Below, one piece after another: positions 10,392 through 18,709 of a stretch of 64,000 bases of DNA; position 1 is the stretch's first letter; each line of letters opens with the position of its first letter. Made by a program: the position numbers and the translations under genes. The DNA is from Chloroflexota bacterium (lineage in GTDB: Bacteria; Chloroflexota; Dehalococcoidia; Bin125), in NCBI GenBank assembly GCA_026707145.1, contig JAPOXK010000015.1, forward strand, positions 1 to 64,000. The letters run 5' to 3'. Below the pieces are notes generated by a model, which saw only the letters and a list, made by a program, of their open reading frames with translations, searched no databases and was not told the DNA's origin.

Positions 10392-10784
10392 GTGACGAAC
10401 CACCGCATAGCCACGGTCAGAAAGGGGGCGGTCCTCTGGCGGATCGGCCGCGCCGGCCTGCTCCGGGACGCCGACTGCTCCATCATCTATGTGAGCTGGT
10501 GCGACAACGAAACCGCCAAAATGAGCGTCCTCAGCGTGCGTTGCAGTCACTGCGGGCGGCACCTGGAGAACGACGACGGAGGCGTCCTGACGGTCCTCCC
10601 CAAGGGCGAGGCGATGGGCGAGCACTGGCACCCCTGGACGGTCCCCTGTCTCGATGCCGACGGCGATCGCTGTGCGGAGGCGATCCTTCGGGGAGACAGG
10701 CCGGTCCGGCCGGCGCCCAAGGCCATGACCATGCTGGAGCGCTGGCGCATTGACGATCTCACCTGCACCCTGGTGGAGGATTAG
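10392..10784 (+). CDS. Hypothetical protein with CxxC motif and W-IDDLTC tail
   Basis: 130 residues, GTG start at 10392 after an AGGAAGGGAAG stretch. I do not recognise the family. Visible features: CSHC at about residues 51-54 followed by PC and RC further on, which could bind a metal, and a C-terminal tail WRIDDLTCTLVED. The tail matches the translation of an apparently degenerate stretch at 38384-38479 (WWIDDLTCALLED), at both protein and DNA level, so this gene has or had a paralogue in the same window. No signal peptide or membrane segment. Coding status is supported by that conserved tail more than by anything else. Confidence 0.6.
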   Translation: MTNHRIATVRKGAVLWRIGRAGLLRDADCSIIYVSWCDNETAKMSVLSVRCSHCGRHLENDDGGVLTVLPKGEAMGEHWHPWTVPCLDADGDRCAEAILRGDRPVRPAPKAMTMLERWRIDDLTCTLVED

Positions 10785-11050
10785 CCCGCGAGTACGGCGC
10801 TCGGGTTCGGTGTGCTGGTCGTGCCTCCAGCGATGATCACATGGGGCGCCTACCAGAACCTGCGATTGCGGGCTGACGTCGAGCGGGCGAGAACACAGCT
10901 CGGCGATCAAACGCAGGTCGTTGAGGCGGCGATGTAGCCCACTCCCACGATGGTCGCCGAGCAGACGCAGACAAACGGGAGGACATCATAGGGATCCTAG
11001 GCATCCCGAACCGAACCGAGAACTGGAAGACGGCGGACTCTTTCGTCTCC

Positions 11051-11653
11051 TTGTCGGCGGAGGCGCGGGTCCGGCTCGTCGACCGCCTGCTGGACACTCC
11101 CACTGAACTCCAACCCGGCACCGTCCGCATGGAGCTGTTCTGGCGCGGTCTGCGCGACCACGTCGCGCAATGTAAAACGACTCTCGCAGCCGAGCAGAAG
11201 GCCCTTGCCGAACGCTACGCCCACCATTTCAGCGATCTGCGTGGGAGGATCGAAGAGTTCGTGGGCCTCGGGGGGTTCCGATCTCTGATCGAGGACAACT
11301 ACCAGATCGACACGGCCTCCCAGAAAGAGAAACTCGGACGGAATCTGTTCCATACCGAGATCGACATCGTCCTGGAGTCGCCACATCACCTGTTCATCGG
11401 GGAAGCAAAGTACTTGATGTCCTTCCATGCCCACAGTGATCTCATCCTTGTGCACCAGCTCATCCGCCAGTACGTGATGGCGCGCATCCTGCTCGATCTC
11501 CGCGGCGACGAGGGAAAGAAACTCGTCCCGTTCGTCGTCGGGGAAAACGCGAAGAGCCTGCAGAAGACGGCACAGGTCCAGTTCATGTTCAAGCAAGAGT
11601 GGATGCGCAAGGAGAATATCCTCGAGTGGAGTGAGATCAAGGCGCTCCGGTAA
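11051..11653 (+). CDS. Probable PD-(D/E)XK-fold nuclease-like protein
   Basis: 200 residues from a TTG start at 11051. The segment FHTEIDIVLESPHHLFIGEAKY has the D...EAK spacing of a PD-(D/E)XK nuclease core (aspartate in EID, then E-A-K). The reading frame stays open upstream and encodes GILGIPNRTENWKTADSF, which looks like real protein; the likely true start is therefore near 10988, where an ATA codon follows GGGAGG by 5 bases and no ATG, GTG or TTG is available. No partner methyltransferase or other restriction component is next to it. Role unknown: defence, repair or housekeeping cannot be separated by sequence alone. Confidence 0.65.
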   Translation: MSAEARVRLVDRLLDTPTELQPGTVRMELFWRGLRDHVAQCKTTLAAEQKALAERYAHHFSDLRGRIEEFVGLGGFRSLIEDNYQIDTASQKEKLGRNLFHTEIDIVLESPHHLFIGEAKYLMSFHAHSDLILVHQLIRQYVMARILLDLRGDEGKKLVPFVVGENAKSLQKTAQVQFMFKQEWMRKENILEWSEIKALR

Positions 11654-11856
11654 GCGCGCATCAAACGGCAGCGGGTTGACCGGCTCGTGCCGCCGGAGAG
11701 TCCGATCGGCGGCGGAGATGCTGCGGAGGTCGAGCCGCCGCCTCAGTTCTGCGATCAGTTATCATTTTCGCGCTGGCGAGGTCCCGTGACGAACGTCCTT
11801 CCCCGACGCCGAGACTGCTGCGTGATCGTGGCCGTCATGAAGCGGCCGCCGCTCCG

Positions 11857-12540
11857 GTGATCGACATGCTTCGGGGCGAAGGCGCGGCGGGCGCTCTCCG
11901 CGCGGGACTGCTCCTGCTGGTGGCGCTGGGCCTGGCGGGCACCGCTCTGGCGCTCGCCTACGACCGTCACTGGCAGAGCCCGTGGCAACTGGCGCCGTGG
12001 ATCACACTGGGCATCATTGGCGTCGCCGGGGTGGCCCTCGTCGTTCGCCAGACGGCGTCAACGGTCTGGCTGGCGCGTACCGTTGCCGTTCTGGCCATCG
12101 TGATCGCCATCCTCGGGGTCTGGCGGCACATCGACGCGAACTACAACGCGGACACGGCCGCAGGCCACCACCACGTCGCCGATCCTGAGACCACAACACC
12201 CGACGCCCGCGACCCCGACGACGCAGAGGAGACTCCCGCGAGCAGCGGCCACGACGACGACGATCACCACCATGACGACGATCAGGAGACGACCGACGAC
12301 GCAGAGGAGACGACCACGAGCAGCGGCCACCATGGCGATGACCAGGAGACGACCGCTAGCGCCCCTACCGGTCCGGACTCACCGGAGATGACATCCACAG
12401 ATGCGAGCCTGGTCGATGCGATGACAGGCGTCGTCGGCCATGCGCCGGTGCCCGCGGCACTGGCGATCGTGCCCGTCGGCCTGGCGCTGGCCCTCGCGAC
12501 GATTGGCCTCGGCAGTAAGCGCAGCCCGTCGCAGGGGTAG
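11857..12540 (+). CDS. Membrane protein with His/Asp-rich extramembrane region
   Basis: 227 residues. Three hydrophobic helices in the first 100 residues (about 14-35, 45-62, 70-88), then a 90-residue low-complexity segment rich in His, Asp, Glu and Thr (GHHHVADPE, HDDDDHHHDDDQE), and a final hydrophobic helix near 198-216. The His/Asp clusters suggest divalent-metal binding (nickel, zinc or cobalt), and four helices with a CbtA-like or metal-sensing role are conceivable, but I recognise no family. The acidic segment contains an imperfect tandem repeat at DNA level. Lies just upstream of tRNA-Gln, which is on the opposite strand. Confidence 0.65.
   Translation: MIDMLRGEGAAGALRAGLLLLVALGLAGTALALAYDRHWQSPWQLAPWITLGIIGVAGVALVVRQTASTVWLARTVAVLAIVIAILGVWRHIDANYNADTAAGHHHVADPETTTPDARDPDDAEETPASSGHDDDDHHHDDDQETTDDAEETTTSSGHHGDDQETTASAPTGPDSPEMTSTDASLVDAMTGVVGHAPVPAALAIVPVGLALALATIGLGSKRSPSQG
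12217..12354 (+). repeat. Imperfect tandem repeat inside the His/Asp-rich gene
   Basis: Two units begin with GACGACGCAGAGGAGAC at 12217 and 12295. The first is 78 bases and the second 60 bases; the difference is an 18-base (six-codon) in-frame deletion in the DDDDHHHDDD part. Length change by slippage would alter the number of His/Asp residues without breaking the frame. Confidence 0.8.
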
Positions 12541-12658
12541 CAGGTAAGGCCCCGTGGGAGGTCTCGTCAATCGGCTGCGGCGACTACGAACCTGGAGAGC
12601 TTCGCCGGCGGTGAGTCGGCGGAGTCGCGTGTGCAAACGGGTGCTGCATGTAGCCAGT

Positions 12659-12732
12659 TGGCTGGGGATGGAGGATTCGAACCCCCGTTAACTGATCCAG
12701 AGTCAGTCGTCCTACCACTAGACGAATCCCCA
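12659..12732 (-). tRNA. tRNA-Gln (anticodon CTG), CCA encoded
   Basis: Reverse strand: acceptor TGGGGAT with ATCCCCA, discriminator G, encoded CCA; anticodon stem ACTGA/TCAGT around loop CTCTGGA giving CTG (codon CAG); T-loop TTCGAAT. The G discriminator and weak first U-A pair are typical of tRNA-Gln. Confidence 0.96.
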
Positions 12733-12804
12733 GGGAGTTCAAACGCTATCAAAGGCCCATAGGCGCGGCAATGCAGGCGCCAACGCCTGCCGCGGGCGCC
12801 GGAT

Positions 12805-13815
12805 CTAGCCCTCCAGGATCCGCACCGCGCTGAGGAAGGCCTGCTTGGTCTCGCTGGGCGCGAACGGCATGGGGTAGATCACGGGGCGGTGCAGTCCGGC
12901 CTCGCGGTATGCCTGCACCCGCGCGCGGCAATGATCCAGATCCCCGACGAGGCCCACCTGGTCGACGATCTCATCGGCCACGGCGTCCACGGCAGCGGCC
13001 TGGTCGCCGCCGCGCCAGATCGCGGCGACGCGGTCGACGTTGTCGCTGTAGCCGCTCGCCCGCAGGAGGTTGGCGTAGAGGGGAAGCTCGCCGGCGTACC
13101 AGGCGAGCTGGCGCTTGATCAGGTGCCGTCCGCGCTCGTGCGTCTCGGCGTCCTCCGCCACGATCGTCCAGAGGTAGGCCCCCAGCTCGATCGCGGCGGG
13201 ATCCCGGCCGGCCGCGCGGGCTCCCTCGGCGACCCAGCCGGCGTTGGCACGCACGCGATCCGGCGTGACGCAGGTGTGCAGCGTGCCGTCGGCCAGCATG
13301 CCGGCGCGGCGCGCCGACGCCTCGACGAAAGGCGAGTGGATGATGGGGATGTGCGGCCGGTGGAACCGCACCCAGGGCTTATAGTCGAGCGTGAAGATCT
13401 CGCCGCGGTAGGAGAGCTCGCCCTCGCGCAGCAGCTGACGCGTGATCTCCGTGTACTCGCGCAGCCGCCGGGCCGGACGTTCATAGGCGAAGCCGCCGAA
13501 CTGCTCCTCGACGATGCTGCGGTGGCCGATGCCGAGGCCGAGCAGGGCGCGCCCCTTCGAGATCGTGTCGAGCGAGGCCGCTCCCAGCGCCATGGCGACG
13601 GGCGCGCGGTTGTAGATGATCGCCACGCCGGGAGCGAGCTTGATCCGCTCCGTCACGACCGCGCAGGCCGAGAGAACGGCGAAGATGTCGCCGCTGGCGT
13701 AGTCGGACATCCAGAGGGACTCGAAGCCGGCCGCGTCCGCCGCGCGGGCGCACTCCAGCGTGTCCTCTATGGCGAGGGAGTCGGTGTCGGGGAATTTGAT
13801 GCCGAGAGCGGGCAT
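12805..13815 (-). CDS. Luciferase-like (LLM class) flavin- or F420-dependent oxidoreductase
   Basis: 336 residues, the usual size for a TIM-barrel bacterial-luciferase-like protein. Typical signatures: GIKFPD near the start, ARAADAAGFESLWMSDY, ERIKLAPGVAIIYNRAPVAMALGAASLD, RALLGLGIGHRSIVEEQFG, and IPIIHSPFVEASARRAGMLADG. The cofactor could be FMN or F420; the pattern of the central region resembles F420-dependent members, but this is inference. It sits 40 bases after the DMT transporter gene on the same strand, so the pair may be an operon in which a small molecule is oxidised and exported. Substrate unknown. Confidence 0.9.
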   Translation of the reverse strand: MPALGIKFPDTDSLAIEDTLECARAADAAGFESLWMSDYASGDIFAVLSACAVVTERIKLAPGVAIIYNRAPVAMALGAASLDTISKGRALLGLGIGHRSIVEEQFGGFAYERPARRLREYTEITRQLLREGELSYRGEIFTLDYKPWVRFHRPHIPIIHSPFVEASARRAGMLADGTLHTCVTPDRVRANAGWVAEGARAAGRDPAAIELGAYLWTIVAEDAETHERGRHLIKRQLAWYAGELPLYANLLRASGYSDNVDRVAAIWRGGDQAAAVDAVADEIVDQVGLVGDLDHCRARVQAYREAGLHRPVIYPMPFAPSETKQAFLSAVRILEG

Positions 13816-13855
13816 GGGGAACTCCTGGGGCAGGGCCGCGTGGCCGCGAAGAGGT

Positions 13856-15205
13856 CTAGATCACCAGCAGCGCCACGCCGCCGACGGCAACCGCGGCGCC
13901 GGCGACACCCCAGATGGTAACGCGCTCCTTGAGGAAGATGACACCGAGGGGCAGCGCGAAGATCGTGGACATGGCGAAGAGGACGGCGGTAGGGCCGGCG
14001 CCGATCCGCTGCACGGCGAACACCACCAGCATCGTCCCGAGCCCGGCAGTCAGCATTCCCGTGAGACCTATCAGAGAGACGGTGCCCAGCGTGACACCGT
14101 CGCCGAACACCCGGCCGCGCCGCACCAGCAAAAACACGAGGACGCTGACCGCCACGGCGGGCGTGAGCTGAACCGTGGCCACCGCAGCCGCATCGATGCC
14201 CGGCGTCACCGCGCGCAGGATCGTGGTTCCCGTCGCCCAGAGGATGGCGGTCACCGAGCCAACCGCGATCCCGGCGATGATCCGCGGCAGCACCACCGGC
14301 GTGCCGGGGATGCGGACGGGAGCCATCGCCGCCGTAGGAACAACGCTGGGACGGACCTGTCCGTCGGAGGGCAGATCGTCGGGTTTCGCCGGCTCGGGCT
14401 CGCGTTTCCCATCCGAGAGCGCGGCGGCGGGCCGTACGCAGAGGATCGTGGTGGCGGCTTCCCAGAGCGCGGCGGCCACAACGCCGACGGCGACGGTCGC
14501 TAGAAGCCGCGGCAGCACCACCGGCGTGCCGGGGATGCGGATCGAGGGCTGCATGCGGAGGACCACGGTCGCCGCAGCCCAGAGGATGGCGGTCGCGACG
14601 CCGACAACGACACCGGCGGGGAGCCGCGGCAGAACAGACGGCGTGCCGGACATGCGGACCGAGGGCGTCGCCTCGGCGACGGCGTCATGGGGAAGACGGT
14701 AGCCGGCAGGCGGCCACGCACCGGAGCCGGCGGGTTCAGGCGCACGCGGGCCATCCGGGAGCGCGCTCGTTCGCAGCTTGCGGCCCCGGAACGTGACGAC
14801 CGTCACGCCGGCGATAATCAGAACGCCCCCCAACGCCGCCTGCCAGCTGACGGTCTCGTCCAAGAAAATGACGGGCATGACGAAGGCGGCGAGGCTAAAA
14901 AGGCCGATGACCAGGGTGTAGCCGCGGGTGAGCCCGAGGAGCGCGAGCGTCAGGGCGTAGCCGGGCTCGGCCAGCGTGTAGCCGGCCAAGGCGCCCAGGA
15001 AGAGCTGCCACACCGTGTGGAAGCTCATGCTCCAGAGATCGTCCTGCCCTCCCAGGATAAAGAGCGCCGGCCAGATGAAGGCAGTCGCGAAGATCAGGCG
15101 GAAGGTGGCGACGGAGAGGAAGTCGATCCGCGTGAGGCGGGACGTGATGAGTGTGGTCGTGCAGGCCCACACGACCGCGTCCGCGAGAATCGCGACGGCG
15201 CCCAT
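13856..15205 (-). CDS. DMT-superfamily (EamA) transporter with a triplicated internal segment
   Basis: 449 residues, against about 290-310 for ordinary EamA drug/metabolite transporters with ten helices. The first EamA domain (residues 1-150) ends GVLIIAGVTVVTFRGRKL; the second (from about 310) contains VLFAMSTIFALPLGVIFLKERVTIWGVAGA, the classic last-helices motif. Between them the entry helix of the second domain occurs three times, each as a (S/P)GTP-VLPR-x-A-V-AILWA-T--LR block joined by polar linkers. The protein therefore gains about two extra hydrophobic segments, leaving the topology of the second half uncertain. Likely an exporter of a small metabolite; precedes the luciferase-like gene. 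Confidence 0.85.
   Translation of the reverse strand: MGAVAILADAVVWACTTTLITSRLTRIDFLSVATFRLIFATAFIWPALFILGGQDDLWSMSFHTVWQLFLGALAGYTLAEPGYALTLALLGLTRGYTLVIGLFSLAAFVMPVIFLDETVSWQAALGGVLIIAGVTVVTFRGRKLRTSALPDGPRAPEPAGSGAWPPAGYRLPHDAVAEATPSVRMSGTPSVLPRLPAGVVVGVATAILWAAATVVLRMQPSIRIPGTPVVLPRLLATVAVGVVAAALWEAATTILCVRPAAALSDGKREPEPAKPDDLPSDGQVRPSVVPTAAMAPVRIPGTPVVLPRIIAGIAVGSVTAILWATGTTILRAVTPGIDAAAVATVQLTPAVAVSVLVFLLVRRGRVFGDGVTLGTVSLIGLTGMLTAGLGTMLVVFAVQRIGAGPTAVLFAMSTIFALPLGVIFLKERVTIWGVAGAAVAVGGVALLVI
14217..14663 (-). repeat. Three 105-base in-gene direct repeats (DMT transporter)
   Basis: Units at 14217-14321, 14442-14546 and 14559-14663, all 105 bases and in frame. They are alignable along their whole length without gaps, sharing AGGA at one edge, CCAGAG(G/C)(A/G)(T/C)GGCGG inside, and CGGCGTGCCGG(G/A)(G/C)ATGCGGA at the other edge. 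Spacers are 120 and 12 bases. Each unit encodes one copy of the entry helix of the second EamA domain. Confidence 0.85.
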
Positions 15206-15606
15206 CGACTAGGAGCCCTGTGCGCGGTGATAAGGGTGCTGCATGCCCGCCTCAACACGCCGCCGCGAGGAGGCGCTGCAACTTCGGCTGTGTCCGGAAC
15301 ATGCTGCCTCGACGGACCAGGCGCGACCGCAGGCAGCACCATGTTCTCGATCTGGTAGTCACCCTATAGGCTCGGAGCCGGAAAATCCCGAAGGGGTCGT
15401 CGAATCGCGCCGCTGCGGGTTCCCCGACGAGGCATGCGCTGCACCGGCTTCCAGTGCTCGTGCGCATCAAGGGAGCGGAGCGGGCGGCGGCCCCTGGGCG
15501 CGCAGCTTGTTTCGCGGAGATCAGGGAGTAGCTTACTGCGCCGATTTCTGGGAGCCTCACCGCAACGAACCATCCAGCGCGTTCCTGCCACACAAGCCGA
15601 GGTCGA
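15206..15606. other. Intergenic stretch without a supported gene
   Basis: About 400 bases between two divergently arranged genes. Short open frames exist on both strands but none has a family-like sequence or a good ribosome binding site. No clear promoter, terminator or repeat was recognised; it presumably carries the promoters of both flanking genes. Confidence 0.5.
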
Positions 15607-16698
15607 GTGCTCGCGCTCATCGAAATCAGACGCCGCAAGCTGCAGTTCGGATTCGTGACCGGCGTCGTTCTCCTGATCGCCTACCTGATCATGATGGTCA
15701 CGGGGCTGGGGCTGGGGCTGAATCAGCAGGCCGGGACGGCTCTTCTGAATCTCAACGGCGACCATCTGGCCTACGCCAGTAACGCGAACCTCTCGGTCAT
15801 CCGCTCTCGCCTGGCGGACAGCGATGTCTCCGAGATCCGGTCGATCCCCGAGGTGGAGCGCGCCACGCCGCTGGGCTACGTCGCGGTAGTGATCGAGTAC
15901 GCTCCTGAGACCAGCGACACCGCCGCGATCCTCGGCGTGATTCCGGGTTCGTTCGCCGAACCGGAGGTCATCGAAGGCAGGTCGATCGCCGGCCCGAACG
16001 AGATCCTCATCGATCGGACATGGACGCGTCTCGCGGGGGCGGGGGTCGGCGATTCTCTGGCGCTGCCCGTCGCCTTCGACACACGGACTTTCACGGTGGT
16101 GGGGATCGTCGATCAGGGCTACTTCTTCTTCCAGCCCGCGATGTACGTCGATCTCAGCGCCTGGCAAGCGATCGTGTTCCAAGGCGAGGGAGCGCAGCAA
16201 CCGGCCGCGAGCGTCGTGCTGCTGCAGGGACAGCAGCTCGCCGGCCGGAGCGGCGCGGGATGGCAGATCGTCACGAAGCAGGACGGCTTCGAGAACATTG
16301 AGGGCGTGCGGGCGCAGCAGTCGACGGTCGATGCACTCCGCTACATGGGGCTGCTGATCGGCGCGATGGTGATCGGCGTCTTCTTTTACGTCATCACTCT
16401 CCAAAAGACCGCCTTGCTGGGAATCCTCAAGGCGATCGGAGCCTCCGGCGTCTATCTGGTTACCCAGGGTCTGTTGCAAGTGCTCGTCGTATCCGTCGCG
16501 GGAGCCGGGCTGGCGGTCGGGCTCGCCCTGCTAACGGAAGCGACCGTGCTCTCGTCGGACAGCATTCCGATCCGATTCACCTGGGGAGCCATCGCCACGG
16601 CGGCGATCTCGGTCGTCGTGGCGGGGCTAGTGGGCGTGGCGCTCTCGGCCCGGCAGGTGACCTCCATCGATCCCATTATTGCGATGCAGCAGCAGTAA
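15607..16698 (+). CDS. ABC transporter permease of the FtsX/MacB/DevC type
   Basis: 363 residues with one N-terminal helix (about 14-38), a large extracytoplasmic domain of about 220 residues, and three C-terminal helices (about 255-275, 288-315, 325-350), the layout of FtsX-like permeases. The motifs LQKTALLGILKAIGASGVYL (coupling region that contacts the ATPase) and the ending ARQVTSIDPIIAMQ are characteristic of the DevC/MacB branch. GTG start at 15607; the Shine-Dalgarno is weak. It is followed after 9 bases by its ATPase. These exporters usually work with a periplasmic adaptor (DevB/HlyD), which is absent here, as expected for a monoderm-like cell or an adaptor-free mechanotransmission system. 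Confidence 0.9.
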   Translation: MLALIEIRRRKLQFGFVTGVVLLIAYLIMMVTGLGLGLNQQAGTALLNLNGDHLAYASNANLSVIRSRLADSDVSEIRSIPEVERATPLGYVAVVIEYAPETSDTAAILGVIPGSFAEPEVIEGRSIAGPNEILIDRTWTRLAGAGVGDSLALPVAFDTRTFTVVGIVDQGYFFFQPAMYVDLSAWQAIVFQGEGAQQPAASVVLLQGQQLAGRSGAGWQIVTKQDGFENIEGVRAQQSTVDALRYMGLLIGAMVIGVFFYVITLQKTALLGILKAIGASGVYLVTQGLLQVLVVSVAGAGLAVGLALLTEATVLSSDSIPIRFTWGAIATAAISVVVAGLVGVALSARQVTSIDPIIAMQQQ

Positions 16699-16707
16699 AG
16701 GCGCTTC

Positions 16708-17382
16708 GTGACCATCCTGCAGCTTCACGACGTTGCCAAGTCCTTCGGCGAAGGTTCGCAACGCGTCGACGCGGTGCGTGGGGTCACCTTTGCCGTCGGG
16801 CGCGGCGAGGTGGTGGCGCTGGCCGGTCCCTCGGGCTCCGGCAAGTCCACGCTGCTCGCGCTGGCCGGGGCCCTGCTCTCCCCCACGTCGGGCGCAATTA
16901 CCGTCGACGGGAAGGACATCACGCGCTACGGCGCCAGGGCGCGGACCCGCTACCGGCGCGATCGGGTTGGATTCGTCTTCCAGGGCAGCAACATGGTGCC
17001 GTTCCTCACGGCGCGCGAGAACCTGCTCCTCGTCGGCGAATTCGGTGGGATCGACCGGTCCGCGCTCCGCCGTCGAGCCGACGAGCTCTTGGAGAAACTC
17101 GATCTGGCCGGCGTCCGCGACCAGATCGCCACCCGCCTCTCGGGCGGCGAGCGCCAGCGTGTCGCGATCGCCCGTGCGCTCATGCGCGATCCCGCCCTGC
17201 TCCTCGTCGACGAGCCCACCGCGAGTCTGAACCTGGAACTGGGAATCCGCGTCGTCGACGCACTCGTGAACGAGGTGCACGTCCGCAACAAGGCCTGCAT
17301 CATGGTGACGCACGACGATCGCATGGCGCGGCGCGCGGACCGACTCGTCGAGATCCGCGACGGTCAGGTGCTCGCGGGCTGA
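16708..17382 (+). CDS. ABC transporter ATP-binding protein (LolD/MacB/DevA type)
   Basis: 224 residues, the normal length for this ATPase branch. Walker A GPSGSGKST (about 38-46), the Q-loop FVFQGSNMVPFLTARENL, the signature LSGGERQRVAIARAL, and Walker B LLLVDEPTASLN with the MVTHDDRMARRADR switch region. The GTG start lies 9 bases after the stop of the permease gene, so the two form one exporter operon. The cargo (lipid, peptide or antibiotic) cannot be deduced. Confidence 0.93.
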   Translation: MTILQLHDVAKSFGEGSQRVDAVRGVTFAVGRGEVVALAGPSGSGKSTLLALAGALLSPTSGAITVDGKDITRYGARARTRYRRDRVGFVFQGSNMVPFLTARENLLLVGEFGGIDRSALRRRADELLEKLDLAGVRDQIATRLSGGERQRVAIARALMRDPALLLVDEPTASLNLELGIRVVDALVNEVHVRNKACIMVTHDDRMARRADRLVEIRDGQVLAG

Positions 17383-17482
17383 ACCTTGCACCGCCAGCCT
17401 GGAAGCGCCAATGTCCAGATGCCGATCAATGCGATAGCTGCGGGGACTCGACGCGCGCGGTAGCGCTCGCCTCGCACTCTCT

Positions 17483-18709
17483 CTAGGCCACGACCTCCCG
17501 CGCCCGCAGGTCCGCGATCACCGGCGCCTCCACCCCGAGCGATGCCAGGATCGCGTCCGTGTCCTGCCCCGGGTACGGCGCCGTGTGCCGCACCCGCCCC
17601 GGCGTCTCCGAAAACTTCGGCGCCACCCCCACCTGCTTCACCGGTCCCACTCCTGGCGCCTCCAGCTCCACCACCATCCCCCGCTCCCGGTTGTGCGAGT
17701 CGGCGAACGCCTCACTCAGCGAGTACACCGGCGCCACGCAGATGTCCTCGTCGAACAGCGTCTGGAACCAGGCGTCGCGCGTCTTCGTCTTGAACTGCGC
17801 CCGGAAGTGCTCGGCCATCTCCTCCCGCAGCGCCGCGTCCGTGCTGTACTGGTGCACCCCATACTCCGGCCGACCCAGGATCTCGCACAGCCGCGCGAAG
17901 AACCACGGCTCCACCGAGCCGATACTCAGCCACTTCCCGTCCGCCGTTTCGTACACGTTGTAGTACGCCCACCCGCCGTTCAGCCGGTGCTCCTCGGGCG
18001 CGATCACCGCTCCATCCGCGAAGAACGTGCTCGCCAGCCCCGTGATCAGCGACATCACCCCTTCCGTCATCGCCATATCCACGTATTGCCCCCGCCCCGT
18101 CTCCTCGCGCGCCAACAGGGCCACCGTGATCGCGAAGGCCGCCATCAATCCGCCTCCCGCGTAGTCCGCGATCACGTTCACCGGGATCGCGGGGGGCGTT
18201 CCCTTGCGCCCGATCATCCCCAGCGCTCCCGCCATGGCGATGTAGTTAATGTCGTGCCCCACCATGTCTCGATAGGGCCCGTCCTGTCCGTAGCCACTGA
18301 TCGAGCAGTACACCAGCCGCGGGTTCCGCGCCGACAGCGTGGCGTAATCCACTCCCAGCCGCTCGCTTACCCCCGGCCGATACCCTTCCAGCACCACGTC
18401 GGCCTCATCGACCAACCGGTAGAACAGCTCCCGTCCTTCCGCGCTCTTCAGATTGATGCGAATCGATCGCTTGTTCCGTCCGAAGGCGTTGTAGGCCGTC
18501 CGCCGGCGCCCCTCTGCCGTCTCGTTATCTCCCCGGACATCGGGGCGCTGCCGGCCCGCCCGCCGACCAGACGGCCTCCCCGCTTCCTCCACCAAGATCA
18601 CTTCCGCCCCCATGTCTCCCAGCAGCATCGACCCATACGGCCCCGGCGCCAGCCGCGACAGATCCAGTACCCGGATCCCTTCCAGCGCCCCCAGCGCCTC
18701 ACCCGGCAT
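17483..18709 (-). CDS. Type III CoA-transferase / acyl-CoA racemase (CaiB/BaiF family), copy 2
   Basis: 408 residues. LDLSRLAPGPYGSMLLGDMGAEVI is the standard opening; RNKRSIRINLKSAEG is the CoA-contacting region and GHDINYIAMAGALGMIGR holds the catalytic aspartate. The GHDINY form resembles the alpha-methylacyl-CoA racemase branch more than formyl-CoA transferase, so racemase activity is a real alternative. The ATG at 18709 overlaps the TGA of the upstream paralogue by 4 bases, which fixes the start; the longer frame upstream is not coding. It is clearly a tandem duplicate of the preceding gene. Confidence 0.92.
   Translation of the reverse strand: MPGEALGALEGIRVLDLSRLAPGPYGSMLLGDMGAEVILVEEAGRPSGRRAGRQRPDVRGDNETAEGRRRTAYNAFGRNKRSIRINLKSAEGRELFYRLVDEADVVLEGYRPGVSERLGVDYATLSARNPRLVYCSISGYGQDGPYRDMVGHDINYIAMAGALGMIGRKGTPPAIPVNVIADYAGGGLMAAFAITVALLAREETGRGQYVDMAMTEGVMSLITGLASTFFADGAVIAPEEHRLNGGWAYYNVYETADGKWLSIGSVEPWFFARLCEILGRPEYGVHQYSTDAALREEMAEHFRAQFKTKTRDAWFQTLFDEDICVAPVYSLSEAFADSHNRERGMVVELEAPGVGPVKQVGVAPKFSETPGRVRHTAPYPGQDTDAILASLGVEAPVIADLRAREVVA

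Noticed and set aside
12773-12790. Hairpin GCAGGCG/CGCCTGC as terminator of the luciferase-like gene
   Set aside because: Only 7 bp and no T-run on the minus strand; position fits but evidence is too weak.
14217-14663. CRISPR-like array because of regularly sized repeats
   Set aside because: The units are 105 bases, in frame inside a coding gene, with unequal spacers; this is a protein-repeat amplification.
15243-15782. 179-codon plus-strand frame overlapping the ABC permease start
   Set aside because: It runs out of frame into the permease gene and has Arg/Ser-rich random character.
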